Shown here: positions 11,902 to 25,114 of the stretch, piece after piece | Position numbering within the stretch: the stretch's first letter is position 1 | Layout of the letters: every line of letters begins with the position of its first letter | Source of the DNA: Primula veris | Lineage: Eukaryota > Streptophyta > Magnoliopsida > Ericales > Primulaceae | Assembly: GCA_963682055.1 (NCBI GenBank) | Contig: OY821741.1 | Span: forward strand, 1,557,501-1,621,500 | Reading direction: 5' to 3' | Length of the DNA: 64,000 bases | Notes under the pieces: model-generated | The model's input: only the letters and a program-made list of their open reading frames with translations | Database searches by the model: none | Told to the model about the DNA's origin: nothing | Program-made: the position numbers and the translations under genes

Positions 11902-14900
11902 TTTGTTCAAAAATTTTCTTGAAGTAATGGATATAAAACACACGAGTGATTTGGAGATGATTTAATTATATATAACATATGATATCAGTATTAATTAGCA
12001 CACTCATACAAGAGTGATGAAATTAATGACCCCCATAGTATTTTATTAAAGTTCTAATTGAAGCCCATTCTTTCAAATATGATATTAACAGTTCAAAATT
12101 TATGAAGTTAATTTACTAGATCTAGCTTCCAATGCCACATAGTTTAATAACCATGTTTCATTAGTTGGGAAAAAAAGTTATTAAATTTAATCCGAACTTA
12201 AGATGGAAGCTAGGATTGTTCTAATTTGAAGAATCGATTCCTATGGTAATAAAGCTTGGTGGCTAAGAGTCGGTGTCTAAATAGTAGTGACAATAATGAT
12301 AGCTTTTTTATATAACGAACTGTTTTTGTGATAATTTTGTGATAGTTTAGTTGTTTTGTGACGGCTTTGTGAGGCCCTTTAAGTTGTGTTAGCTTTTTGA
12401 CGGACTTGTCCCTTGCTAAATCAACTTTGTTTGGAAGTGGTTATTGTATTTGATTAGTTGGAGTACCAAAACTTCAAAAATGAAATATCATTGTACTCAT
12501 TTGCAAAATAGTTTCATTTTTTGGATAATGTTGCCCTACGGCATTTTGGTTGTGTGAATAAGTTCAGGTTTGTAATTGTCTCCATCAATATAGTTGCACT
12601 ACAAGTATCTACGGCCTTTTAACGAGAATAAATATCTTTATACCTGTTGTTTCACATTATTTGTATTTTCATCAATATTGATATATATCTTTTAAATATA
12701 ATATTTTAAATCATTAATCACTAGTACTATAAGTAATAGTTATACAACAAATATTATAAACATGCAGTAAGTAATGATGGTGTTACAATTACGTACCCCT
12801 TTCATTAGAAAAAAATTAAAGTCGGTTCAACAGGAAGGAAGAGGAAATATTGAAATGGGGCCCACTAGATTTGGTAGGTTGCTAGTGTTACGATTTACGT
12901 GCATGATAGTGCACCCTGAGAAGGTCACATAGTTTCATTATTCCAAATTATCCAACTTAATTACGCAAATTATTTGAAGAAAAGTGACATGTAAACTAAT
13001 AGTAGTTCTACTTATGAATGCAATATATAATATCTGAAGTACGTATAAATTTCTAATTTAATTAAGGATAAATTATACTTTTTACTATCTTTTATGTTGA
13101 GGTTGGTTGTGTCAATTCTGGCAGATTGATACAATTGAAACTATATATACTGATTGCATCCTATTTTAAATGAAGGTTTGTTAAAATAGATGCTCAAAAG
13201 GTGAATAGTTTGTTTATTACTCTTTTTTGTATATATTGTGCAAAAACAAAACAAAAAATTATACTATTTTAAGGGGCACTACTGTCAAATAGAAGTGTAA
13301 TATTTTGTCTTTCTTAAAAAATTGAGTTATGTTAAATCGTAATGGAGTGAGTAATAGAAAAAATAATGCACTTCATTTGAGGTATTTGCAATTATTTAGA
13401 GAGGTTATTTGGGTTTTTAATTGTAGGAACATGTTACCTCAAACTGATCGGGTATGCAAATAAAATTACAGAAATTTTCATGGTTTTCAGCTTTGTTAAA
13501 ATTAAATATACGAACGAGTAAAGTTAATTTCATAGTGAAAAAGAATATCATATCAGATTGTTTCAGACTTATGGGTTAAATGATTGCACAGATCAACAGT
13601 CACATCAGTACATTACCCATATATGAAATAAACTGAGATTAGTGCATTGCGTAAATGAATTATCCATCAGAGAAGCTAATTTCGTTGAAAGAATTAAAGA
13701 GAAGAAACGATAAGTAAACAAGGCTTTTAGGCTGTAATAAACTGAAGTCCTGTTATGGAGTAGTTTTTTTAGGGTAAATAGACCGACGTGTTGACGAATA
13801 TCAAAACAATAATAGATAAGTAGACGCGCTACTGCAGTTCGCTAGACTAGTCACCAACACACTTGGGACGTATGTTTTTTTTTTTGGAACGACGTAGTCT
13901 CCAATGAAGTCCGCATAACTTATTTTTATAGAAACGGACTCGACCTTACACAGCACATCACAAGACCACCAAATGTATGGCTTATTGAAACTGTAATTAA
14001 CTACTAAACACCCGTACATTATCTCAAACCTTGCAATTAAAGGCTACCTTCATAGCTTGAACATAAACTGAAGAAAATGATGTCGGAACTCTAAACCAAC
14101 ATTTATATATATGGTGGGGACTGAAGGGAAAAGCAAAATAAGGTAACAAACATAGGATAAGTTTAATATCGTCATTTGTTATTAGTTAACATTACACACA
14201 TTAGTGAGAAAAACTGAAACATGACACGACATTGTATTACCGTCAATATCACCATCTATTACATTAGCGCTATATTACGGTATTACCTTACAAGTTGTGC
14301 CCAACGGCATAACATTATAATCCATACTTCATAAAAGCTATAACCGCAACTACGTACTAGCAGTTCTGGAGCCCAAAAACAAGTCCAAGTACTGCAACTG
14401 GAACAGAACAACATATTCAAATCCTGAAATCAATAGCACTAAAGAAACTACTCTATCACTAACACAAATTTTATACACAATACTAATCTAATACCCACTG
14501 TGATGCAACATTATAGAACGATAGTAGCGTCTTTAGCAAAAGAGCACCAAATATAAAAGAAACAGCAACAGACTTCAATACGCCATTAGATTTCACTAAA
14601 GAATATGATCTTGCCATATCAGTTTTTTAAACAAAAAATACCACAATACCACCCAATGTACCCCGTTTTTTAATATCTAATTGTACCATTGAACTCAGAA
14701 ACATTCAAGTCACAATCAAACTAAATACTGAAATTTAACTGCAATAATGAAATCGCAAATTAACCAACAGAAAATTGAACACAAAGCATATCAAGAACTG
14801 ACTGAACCCTGAAAGTTTGACATCATTATAGATCAGTTTAACACCTCATAATAGAACCAATGGTCCAAAATAAGAGTACTGATATGAAAGCTACACAGCA

Positions 14901-15134
14901 GACTCGATCTTACCTAACACGATCTTCAAGTTTCAGCTAAGGATAGGATTACACCTGACAACAACACGAAATGTACCCTTATTCACACAGTAGTTAAAAT
15001 ACTTCTAAACTCAGAAACCTTGCCTCTTACTCACAATTAACAGCTAAATTCAACTGAAATCATATAAAGGAACCAAACATAGCATGATTAAGCACCGCCT
15101 ATTTGCAAAATTCACTTAGTAAACCGGATTAGGA
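11902..15134. other. AT-rich intergenic DNA
   Basis: No supported gene. The right end (about 14300-15134) is the 3' flank and probable 3' UTR of the minus-strand exonuclease-like gene. The open frame at 13801-14019 has no recognisable feature. Confidence 0.45.
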
Positions 15135-18100
15135 CTAATTGGTACCACCTTTCTTCTTGTTACTCTTCTTCACAGCCAAACTACCACCTCTCTTCTCACT
15201 CTTCATTTCCATCAGTTTCCCCCCAATCGAATAGCAGAGATACGGATCATAAGTTGAATAGATCGTTTTGTTCGGTGCCAGCTCTCCCCAACAACGATAC
15301 TTTTCAGTATACCAATTCAGCTTCTTCGGCCTATCAACATACCAGCTCTTTCCCAGTACAGCAGTTGCCGGTTTGTCCAGATCGTATTTCTTAAAATCAT
15401 ACAAGTGGCTATCTTCCAGCACTTCCTCTGCCATCTCGCGAAGGTCCACCATGTTTGAAAACTTCATCTCGTAGTCCTTAAAAAGATTATCTGCGACAGA
15501 TTTCATGTTCATGCCAACTGCGACAACACGTGGGTTATCAAAGAAGGGGAAGAGAGGGAGCTCAGCATCAGGGGTGTCCCAAGGGTTGGGGAGCTCGACG
15601 AAAAGGCACTGCGATCCCATACAGACAGTCATGAGTTTGTAAGTATGGTATTTTAAGTCTTTGCATTGGTAGCGGACCTGGGTGTCGACTTTCACCCCAA
15701 CCATGACTTTTTCGCTTTTCCTGAAGCAACGGAGGATGTCACGTGTCCACCTGGAAAACAGCAAGGAAAATTACAGCTACAGTTACTGACATTCAATTGC
15801 AAAATTCAAAAATTGGGTAACAAATATAAGCATCATATGAACTAAAGAGTAACCCTTATCAACTACTAAATAAAGCCTATACATATCTCAACATGAACTC
15901 CAAAATAAAGAATCTTAAATGTTAATAATCCCAATCAAAAGTCCTTATTGCAAAAGTACAGAACAAAGCTTTATCATGAAACAGAACATACTTTAATCAT
16001 GCTTCCTATTTTTAGCAACTTATCCTTGAGAAACGTAAGTGCATATATCACTATACATGGACTCTATAAACAGCAACAAAAACACTATGAGTTGCAACCC
16101 AATTGAAGTCATATCTCAACTGTAGTTCAAAACCAAACTTCATAATGAATCAGTACATCCTGTAATCATGCTTCCAATTTTTAGCAACTTATCCTTGAGA
16201 AAATGTAGTGTCATATCACTACTAATTCGTAGATAGTAGTGTTCAAGCATGTCAATCCACTAGTTCAACACTAAAATTTGAAAGCAATATGCCTGATTTA
16301 AACCCTAGCTACATTTGGAACAAACATAACAAGTAAGTAAGTAACATGTTATGATCCCGGAAAAAACTGCAACAAAGAGTTAAGAGTTCATAATTCAACC
16401 AAAAAGAATCCTGAAACTAATTGCAAATAGGAATTCATATTACCACTAAAAAAAATCCAAACACCGCAACAATCAAAAACCAATCAAACTCAAAAAGTGA
16501 TACAGAGTTATAGATCGATATTATCAGCGTCTCATAACCAAACTAAGGCCCTAACTGCAACTGGAACAGATATAAACAACTGACATATTCGAATTCAAAA
16601 ACTATTCGCAATTAAGTATTGATAGTTTGACTAACAGAAATACAAACACAACGACTATCAAAAAAAAATGTGAACACAGAACGTAATTATAGATGGATAT
16701 TATCATAGTCTTATCCCCGAATTAAGAAACTAACTGCAACTTGAACAGATATAGGCTTATAGCAACTAACATTTTCAAAGGCACTAACTGCCACTGGAAC
16801 AGAAATGGCAACTAAATTTTCAAATCCAAAAATCAGTTACGATAAAGAAATTGAAATTCCAAATTTCCAGTAACTGAAATTTGAAGAAAACAAAATCGAA
16901 AACTATTGTTAATACAACTGAAAAAGAAAATAGCAACTGAAATGTTCAAATCGTGAAATTAGGTTTAAAAATGCACTCGGAAAACAATACTTAAACTCAG
17001 AAATCATTAGTTCAACACTAATGATTTAAAGAAGAAAATGGAAAATCAAGTCAAATTACGTCACAAGTACGGCATATTAACTTCTTGTGGATTTCTTTTT
17101 CTTACGTGGATGAAGATGGAAATCATAATATTAAACAAGATGACAGCTCTAATAACATGTTCAATATACGGAAATTAGTTGCACTAATGAAAAATCCTAA
17201 CGCCAGCGCCGAAATTAAACACCAGAAATTTTAAAAAAACTAATTGAACTCTGAAATCAGGACATTTTCATGTCATTATCCATCCATTAGTTCAACCACG
17301 TAATTACAGAACTGATAATCCAAAAGGAATATACTGAAAAATGCCAACAATACTCTATTTGAAGCCTTAATCTCAAAAATGAATACCGAGAATAGCACCT
17401 AAAATAGTAGAATTACAGTTTATTAAACAGCACCAGAAATAAATACAGTGGATTTTCGCTTCTGAAGATTTAATTCAGCAAAAGAAAAAAATAATGCTTA
17501 ATAAAAGTTTGACCTAAACTGAATGCAACGATTAAATACTAATTCCAGCACCGGAAATTAAAACACCACAAATATAGTAAAAGACTAATTTAACACAATT
17601 CTATCTGAATTCCGAGAATTTTCAGTCATTATAGATTCATGATTTTAACATATTTCCGGTTTCGATAATACAAAAAAAAAAAACCAAACAATATACTCTA
17701 ATTAAAGCCTTAATCTCATTGAAGTCTGAAAACAACAATAAAATATGAAAAATATAAAACCGCATCTGCAGTATTTACAGAGGATTTGCACTTGCGATGA
17801 TTAACTTCAGATACTAAAATGAAATAATTACACGTACTTATGGATCCATTATTTAATCACATAATAATTCAAGAACGGATAATCCTAATGCATATATGCA
17901 CACAAAAAAAGAGCTACAGGACGATCCTACTAGCAGCAGCATACTTAAGGCTTATTTCAGTAAAATAAAAGAAAAAATAAAGTATTTGATGATTAAATTT
18001 GTAGATTTATTACAGCAAAAAATATAATAAAATAAACAGATAGTGTTAAACCAGACTGATAATCCGCCACAACTCCGAAAATTTTCATGTCACGGTAGAT

Positions 18101-19969
18101 TCATTATTTAACCACTTAATTATAATTATAGAACTGATAATCCAAAAAACAAGCGGACATGCACTTCTAAAGGTTTATTTCAGTAAAATAAAAGAAAAAA
18201 TAAAGCAATAGTCTCACAATGAAATCTGAAAACAGCACTTAAAATACTAAATATCTTAATAAAGCCAACGCACTTCTGAAGGTTTATTTCAGCAAAAAAT
18301 AACAATAACATAAAGAAATAATCTCAAAATTAAGTCTGAAAACAGCACCTAAAACGTTAAACATCCCAATTCAACGGAAATGCACTTTTCCAATGATTTA
18401 ATTTAGCAAAATCAAATACTTAAACAAAAAAGTGGTAGGTAAATCAATAAAAGTACAAAAATACAAAACGATAGTCATGTACACACAAATGAAGTCTAAA
18501 AACAGCGCCTAAAATATTAAAAATCTCACTAAAGAGAAAATGCAGTTCTCTGATGACTTATTTTAGCAAAATCAAATAATTAAATTAAATGCATTTTTCT
18601 GATGATTTATTCTCGCAAAAAACAAACAGAATGCTAACTGCTAAATAAGTAACAAATAAATAAACTAAATCTACTATTCTGATGATTTATTCTAGCAAAT
18701 AAATAAATTAAATGCACTTTTCTGATTATTTATTCTCGGAAAAAGTAAATAAAACAGAGTGATAACTGCCAAACACGTAGACTACATAGTAAATAAAAGT
18801 TTTTGGGGATAAAAATAAATAATAGTAATAATAAAAAAGGACCTAAAACATAGAATATCCCAATACAGCCAAACTTCACTTTTCTGATGATTTATTAGAG
18901 AAAAAAGTACATAAAACAGAGAAAATGTGCTAAATAATACTCCCTCCGTTCCCATTTAATTATCCATTACGAAACTACGTGCAATTTTGACCGGCTTATA
19001 ACTTGTATCAAAATTGTCGAAATGAATTTTTTAAAATCTACTCATAAAATTTAACATTTGAACTATATTATCAACTTTTGAAAATTTTAATTCCGATAAT
19101 TTTGATATAAGTTCTTGGCCGGTCAAAATTGCACGTAGTTTCGTAATGGACAATTAAATATAAACGAAAGGAGTAATAAATAATAATGTTGAAAATGGAC
19201 CTAGCGGTGACTCTGAAATAGCACCTAAAATTTTTAAATGCAGCCGAAATGCACTTTTCCAATGATTTATTTTAGCAAAATTAAATATAAATGTAAAAAA
19301 AGAACTAGTGGTAATTAAATCAATAAAAGTTATGCGATAATAATCAAATACACACTAATTAAATCTTTAACCTCAAAACGAAGTCTGAAAATAGCAACTA
19401 AAATATTATAAATCCAACACAGCCGAAATGCAATATTTCCGATGATTTATTAGAGAAAAAAGTAAATGAAACAGAGAAACAGTGCTAAATACGTACAGTA
19501 ATAAATAAAAGCTAGGGATGAGAATAATAAATGATAAATAATAATAAAAATAAAAATGGATCTAACAGTGATACTAAATATCACAATAGAGAGAAAATGC
19601 AGTTCTCTGATGATTTATTTTAGTAAAATCAAATAAATAAATTAAATGCACTTTTCTGATGATTTATTCGAGCAAAAAGTAAATGAAACAGAAAAACTGT
19701 GCTAAACACGTAATAAATGAAAGCTTTCGGGGATAATAATAAAAAAAGGACGTAAATCATAGAATATCCCAATACAGCCAAACTTCAGTTTTCCGATGAT
19801 TTGTTCTCGCAAAACATAAAATAAAATAAAAGAAATGGTGTAAAATAATAATAATAAATAAATGATAATAAAAAGGAGTGTGAGACCTAGCGGTGATGGA
19901 GCGAGACGAGGAGAAGAGGGTGAAAATACGATGGTCATCGACGTGTACAGTATAATTAAGTGTTAACAT
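15135..19969 (-). CDS. Werner-type 3'-5' exonuclease-domain-like protein, probably catalytically dead
   Basis: Two exons: 19969-19887 (ATG, 27 codons plus two bases, ends CTAG/GTCT) and 15750-15135 (acceptor TTTTCCAG/GTGG). The junction restores an Arg codon and gives 232 residues. The start YTVHVDDHRIFTL, the central NMVDLREMAEE (about 127-137), the late VLGKSWYVDRPKKLNW and YSTYDPYLCYSIG follow the plant WRN-exonuclease-like (RNase H fold, DEDDy) layout. In active members motif I is DxE; here the aligned residues are Lys48 and Asp50. The motif II Asp seems replaced near Lys111-Ser112. Asp130 of VDLR and Tyr192/Asp196 of motif III remain. The C-terminus is a Lys-rich tail. The loss of motifs I and II suggests a non-catalytic role, or a decaying member of a multigene family. 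The 4.1-kb intron is unusually long and repeat-filled. Confidence 0.7.
17450..19830. repeat. Diverged direct repeats within the intron of the exonuclease-like gene
   Basis: A motif close to GCACTTTTCTGATGATTTAT, followed by AGCAAAA, recurs about 15 times (for example near 18268, 18381, 18589, 18673, 18713, 18885, 19249, 19429, 19598, 19648 and 19787). It is separated by A-rich segments that often contain CCTAAAATATTAAA and GAAACAGAGAAA. Spacing varies from about 50 to 250 bp, so the array is old. A separate duplication (TTTTTAGCAACTTATCCTTG, near 16010 and 16180) lies in the same intron. Confidence 0.75.
18940..19173. mobile_element. Stowaway-like MITE
   Basis: 234 bp beginning CTCCCTCCGTT, the standard Stowaway end, and ending in the matching inverted sequence AACGAAAGGAG, flanked by TA on both sides (18938-18939 and 19174-19175). 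Long inverted arms (TTACGAAACTACGTGCAATT at one end and its complement at the other) make it a hairpin. It inserted into the repeat-filled intron. No ORF. Confidence 0.9.
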
Positions 19970-21229
19970 AATTGATAAATAGATTACTATTATAAAATAT
20001 TTTAATTTTGTATTTAATTTGAATGTAAAAAAAAAGCAAAAGAAATGTATTAATTAACAGTGTGATAGAGTGGGTAAATTTATTTATTTTGTAGATAAAT
20101 GAAGTGTAATGAGATGTAATGAAACGGTGTTAGAGTTATTTATTTTGTAATGAAATTGAGTTGAATGAATTGAAAAAATAAATAAAAATAAGATGTGACG
20201 TGGACCTGGTTTTTAACTAGTCATCGTTTGAGTAATTTGAGTCCATATGACTCCTAAAAAAAAAGACTCTACCTATTTCGTGTTGGACAAGTATGGGGAT
20301 TTACTACTCGAGAGTGATATATATTTATACTATTAATTTATGTTTAGAGGTCTTATGAGGCCTTGAAACAAATATTTACAAAATAGTATTGATAGTTTAA
20401 AAAATTACAAATAAAAAAACTGATGAGTAAATAAAAAACTGCTGATATAAAAATAACTGCTATTTCACGTTACCATCTATCTTTCTTATTATCTCTCTAC
20501 CTTTCTCTCTCTATTATCTCTCCCTATATATATATATATATCTATACTATTATCTCTCTTTTATCAAATTCCTCCTCCCTCTCTCTCAATCATAATTGCC
20601 CCTCCGTTCATCGAAAATTCTACCAGGTTACATATTTTTTCTTTGATTCACACCCATCGGGTGGGCAGGTCCGCTAATATATATATATATAGAGAGGGGG
20701 AGAGAGAGTGGTGGTGGGGGAGAGATATTTTGTGGGGACGGGTTTATGAGCGTGTTACACGTGGCGGGTTTTTATTGGCTGCAGCTCTGAAGCTGTTATG
20801 ATGACATGCAATTGTACTCGTAATTTTTTATTCTGTGTCATGTAAACTTGGTGTGATGAGAAATGTGGTCTAATTAAAGTGTCACAGTAGTGGACTTATA
20901 ATTTTACAGTAATTAGTGAAATTGCATATGATATAAATATATATCTAGATGAAATGAAGTCAAAACATGTAATAGAAGAAAATAGGATGAAATTGGGTCG
21001 ATGTTCAAAACATACTATGTTATAAAATATTATCAAAACATAAACTCAAACAAATTATTCCCAAAACATACAATTGATCCAAATAGAAAAAAAAAATAAA
21101 AAAATTCTCCCCACCTACTAAAAAATTTATATTTCTCATCTCTCTCTTCTCGCTCTCTCTTTCTAAATCATCATTTTTTTTCACAAAATACTACCTTATT
21201 TAATGTTAAAATGACTTCTAAACCGAAAA
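19970..21229. other. Intergenic DNA with microsatellites
   Basis: The first several hundred bases are the probable promoter of the minus-strand exonuclease-like gene. Around 20480-20580 there are CT-rich and TA microsatellites; at 20670-20720 a (TA)n tract runs into a GA-rich tract. No gene seen. Confidence 0.5.
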
Positions 21230-22545
21230 AAACAAATTTACAACAAAAAATAAAAAAAGTTTAGAAAAGCCAATAACCCGAAAAAACCCAAAACATGCTG
21301 AAAAAACCTTTAAAAAAGTCGGGAACCCGAAAAAATCCAAAAAAATGGTAAAAAATAAAAAAAAAAACCAATAAAAATCCAAAATCACAAAAAAATAAAA
21401 AAATGTTCAAAAAAGTCGACAATCCGAAAAAACCCAAAAAAGGCTGTAAAAACCTTTTAAAAAGTCGGGAACTCGAAAAAGCCCAAAAAATGGTTAAAAA
21501 AAGTAAAAAAAAAAAAACAAAGAAAAATCCAAAACCCAAAAAGAATGAAAAGAGTTCACAAAAGTCGAGAACCCGAAAAAACCAAAAAATTGCTGAAAAA
21601 ACCTTTAAAAAGTCGGGAATCCGAAAAAACTCCAAAAGATGGCAAAAAATAAAAAAAAAACCAAGAAAAATCCAAAATCACAAAAATATATTAAAAAAAA
21701 ATGTTCAAAAAAATCGAGAATTCAAAAAAACCCAAAATATGCTGAAAAAACTTTGAAAAAAGTTGGTAACCCGAAAAAATCCAAAAAAATGGTAATAAAA
21801 TAAAAAATAACCAAGAAAATTCAAAATAACAAAAAAATGAAAAAAGTTCAAAAAAGTCGAGAATCCGAAAAAACCCAAAAAAGACTGGAAAAACCTTTTA
21901 AAAAGTCGGAAACCCGAAAAAGCACAAAAAATGGTTTAAAAAGGTAAAAAAACAAAGAAAAATCCAAAATCACAAAAAGAATGAAAAAAGCTCACAAAAG
22001 TCGAGAACCAGAAAAAACCAAAAAAATGCTGAAAAAACCTTTAAAAAGTCGAAAACCCGAAAAAAAACTCCAAAAAAGTGGCAAAAAAAAAACCAAGAAA
22101 AATCCAAAATCACAAAAATATATAAAAATAAAGTTCAAAAAAGTCGAGAACCCGAAAAACCCTAAAAAATATGGTAAAAAACAAAAAAAAAACAAGAAAA
22201 TTACAAAATTACAAAAAAAAAATGAAAAAAGTTCAAAAAATTCGAGAACCAAAAAAACTCAAAATATGTTGAAAAAACTTTTTAAAAAGTCGGTAACCTG
22301 AAAAAACTCAAAAAAATGGTAAAATTACAAAAAAAAAAACCAATAAAAATCCAAAATCACAAAAAAATGAAAAAAGTTCAGAAAAGTCGAGTACCTGAAA
22401 AAACCCAAAAAATGCTGAAAAAACCTTTTAAAAAGTCGGGAACCCGAAAAAACCCAAAACAGGGTTAAAAAAAGTAAAAAAAACAAAAAAAAAGCAAAGA
22501 AAAATTTAAAATCACAAAAAAAAATGAAAAAAGTTCGAAAAACCC
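21230..22545. repeat. A-rich satellite-like tandem array, unit about 150 bp
   Basis: A phrase close to GTCGGGAACCCGAAAAAA recurs near 21308, 21462, 21612, 21760, 21905, 22048, 22278 and 22434, mostly every 143-156 bp, alternating with a sister phrase GTCGAGAACCCGAAAAAA. Each unit also contains a CAAAAAATGCTGAAAAAACC phrase and a TCCAAAATCACAAAAA phrase. The plus strand is about two thirds A. Long Lys/Asn-rich open frames arise because A-rich sequence lacks stops in some frames; they are not genes. Confidence 0.85.
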
Positions 22546-22995
22546 GGAAAATTCGATTGTGTATACATTTTTCTTATTTTTTATGCATTCTTTTGTATTG
22601 TGTATTCAATTTTTTGTATTATGTATGCACTTTTTTGACTGTGTATGCCCTTTTCTCGATCGTTTATGCATTTTTTTGAATTATGTAAGTTTTACATAAT
22701 TTTGACTTTAAAAATCAAAGACAATTTAAATAAAATTGAGCGTTTTAAATACAATTTTGGACTCTAAGTCACCCCACTTCCCTTATATATTCATGTTTTT
22801 TTTAAGTGACATATATAAAAACTACTAATCATTGCCCACGCGTTACGTGTTCGATACGTAATGACATAGATATGATCCCGACAAATAAACTTAATATTTT
22901 TTTTAAAATTTAAATATCAAATGATTAAATATAATTAATTAACAATCGTATATAAAGAGTAACATAATGTTTTACTCTTATAAAAAATACACAAC
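22546..22995. other. Intergenic DNA with short T-rich repeats
   Basis: At 22556-22690 a unit of about 30 bp like TTGTGTATGCATTTTTT is repeated four or five times directly after the A-rich array. The rest is plain AT-rich sequence. Confidence 0.55.
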
Positions 22996-23330
22996 TGTTG
23001 TAAGATTATTGGACTCTTGGGCTTATACTTTATTGGCCCATGCAGGTCTTGTAACCCTACCCCTCTATTGGGCTAGGGGTCTTGTATTTTACATCGATTC
23101 ACACATTCATTCATTAATAAGACGATACTGTTCTCCCCTCTCTCTACTTCTGTCTCCCTAAATACATAGCTAATGGTTGTATTACAACACGTTATCAGCA
23201 CTGCTCTCGAAGATCGAAGTACGGATTCTAAATTCAATAAACCTTGAGGTTTATCCGGATTTTTTTTATATCGACATTCACCAACATACCGTGCGTAAGG
23301 TACCGGATATAATTTTTTTTAACTGTACAA
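22996..23330 (+). mobile_element. LTR plus leader fragment of the left Copia lineage (truncated)
   Basis: The LTR is 22996-23189 (TGTTGTAA to TTACAACA, 194 bp). It is followed by the same primer-site region (CGTTATCAGCACTGCTCTC) and leader found after the LTR at 3384. Similarity fades after about 23320, and no gag, pol or second LTR follows, so this is the 5' stub of a third insertion. The small open frame at 23177-23485 spans this boundary and has no recognised domain. Confidence 0.75.
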
Positions 23331-25100
23331 CTATTACCACTTTTCTGAGTAATTCAACAGACATGTCCGTTATGATAGATAATATCGTGAATACGCAAGC
23401 AAATAATACCAAGGTCGAGAAAATAGTAATATCGTTCATTAAAAAACATGATGGACTTCGGAAATATCTTCATGATTGTCACTAATGTGGAATGACCGAG
23501 TATTGTTACTATCTATAGGCCGAAATTGGTCGAGCATGAGCTCATTTTGTTGGTAATTGTATGGCTCTCACCGTTAAGTAGCCGTATTAGATATTAATAG
23601 CCAAAAACAAAAAGGAATGGGAGGAATTTTTATTTATTTTGCCATCATGTAAATAATTATATGGAAAAGTTCATATTGTTGATAATTGAACTTACAGGTA
23701 ACCGATCCGGCAGAACAACTCAAAAGATAAAGAAGTATCGTTAATTTCTTCATGCTCGTTCCAAGTTCGAAGTACCATTTGTACAAATAAGAGCACGAGT
23801 TTCATACTCATGGTTCTTTGTTTATAGTCTCTTTTTGTAAGAAAGACGAGCTATCAAAGTTTGAAAGGAAGGGAGATATGAAACTAGATACCCTCCTAAA
23901 TATCCTATTGTAAGCATCAAACCATACTATAATACTAATTGGGTTGCCGTCATAATCAGGACGTGTCAATCAATACAGTTCACTCTTTTTGGTTATAGGG
24001 TTCCATAAAACAAAACCTTCAAGTGAAAAATTACATCTCAGACAGACCAAGCCGTTACTCGAATTTTTTATTCTTAAAAGCACAAGCAAAGCTAGTTTAA
24101 GATGATCATAATCATTTAAATACGCACCAAATGCATTACAATTTTTTCCTTATGTTTTGGTAAAACTTTCCTTAATTTACCTAAAACATAAGGAAAGTTA
24201 ATTGTATTTTGCAATCAATAGTAACTTCAAATGGCATGCTCATAATCGTTTATATACGTAATTAATTGAATAGATAGTAAAAAAAACAGTACAACATAAT
24301 ATATAGTGGAAATATGAAAATAAAGTCTTGATCAAGTGTATTTTGCCCCTAATAAAATTTGCAAAATAGTGCAAACCCAATAATTTAATAAAGGTATTCA
24401 TGACGCGTTTGACATGAGTAGTATTTGACACCATATTAGTGACTTCTAACTTATTTTTAATTGCTAAATCAACTTTTACTTATTTTAACTAAGAGTGACT
24501 TGTCAATATACAAATATCGAATTTCATTAGAAAACTTTTATTCTTGATAATTTTAAGTGAAAAAATTTAAAACAATTAATTTTTAACTTCTCTGTTTTTC
24601 GGGCCTTTTACTCTAAAAGCTCGCTTTTCAAAAACTAAAAAAGTCTAGCAAAGCAAACATTGCAGCTTTTTCTAAACCAAAGGCTAAAAAATTAATTAAA
24701 AAAAAAAATTGTTGTCAAACAGACACTCGTAAGTCTCGATACTATGGGGAGGTCTTTTTCCACATCAAATTTTTTTTTTTCCATTGAAAAACCGTAACTC
24801 TAAGTTATAAACCGTAAATGTATAAAACTTGGTTCTACTAGTTATAAACCGAGTTTAAAAATTTACTATTTTTTTATTTTATTTTGTTGATTTTTTTGAC
24901 TTTATTTACTTTTTTTTAAGGAATTTTTTTTATCACAAAACCGTAAAATTAAAAACACCATGGTTAGAGAATTTAGAAAATGAGTTTCAAATTTTAAAGA
25001 GTCATTTTTAAATTTTGTACTTATTTTTATTGAAGTTTCGAATATTTTTAGTCTTTTAAAAAAACAATATTATGATGCGGAAAAATACGATGCCAACCAA
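23331..25100. other. AT-rich intergenic DNA
   Basis: No gene seen. Some of 23331-24000 could be residual retroelement leader. The stretch at 25080-25105 ends in a CCAAACGAGCCTC phrase like some MITE ends, immediately before the probable GARS transcript start. Confidence 0.4.
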
Positions 25101-25114
25101 ACGAGCCTCAAAGG

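Noticed and set aside
21403..22301. Long Lys-rich open frames (117 and 106 codons) and Phe-rich frames on the other strand
   Set aside because: They lie wholly in the A-rich tandem array, are low in complexity and follow the repeat period; no start context or domain.
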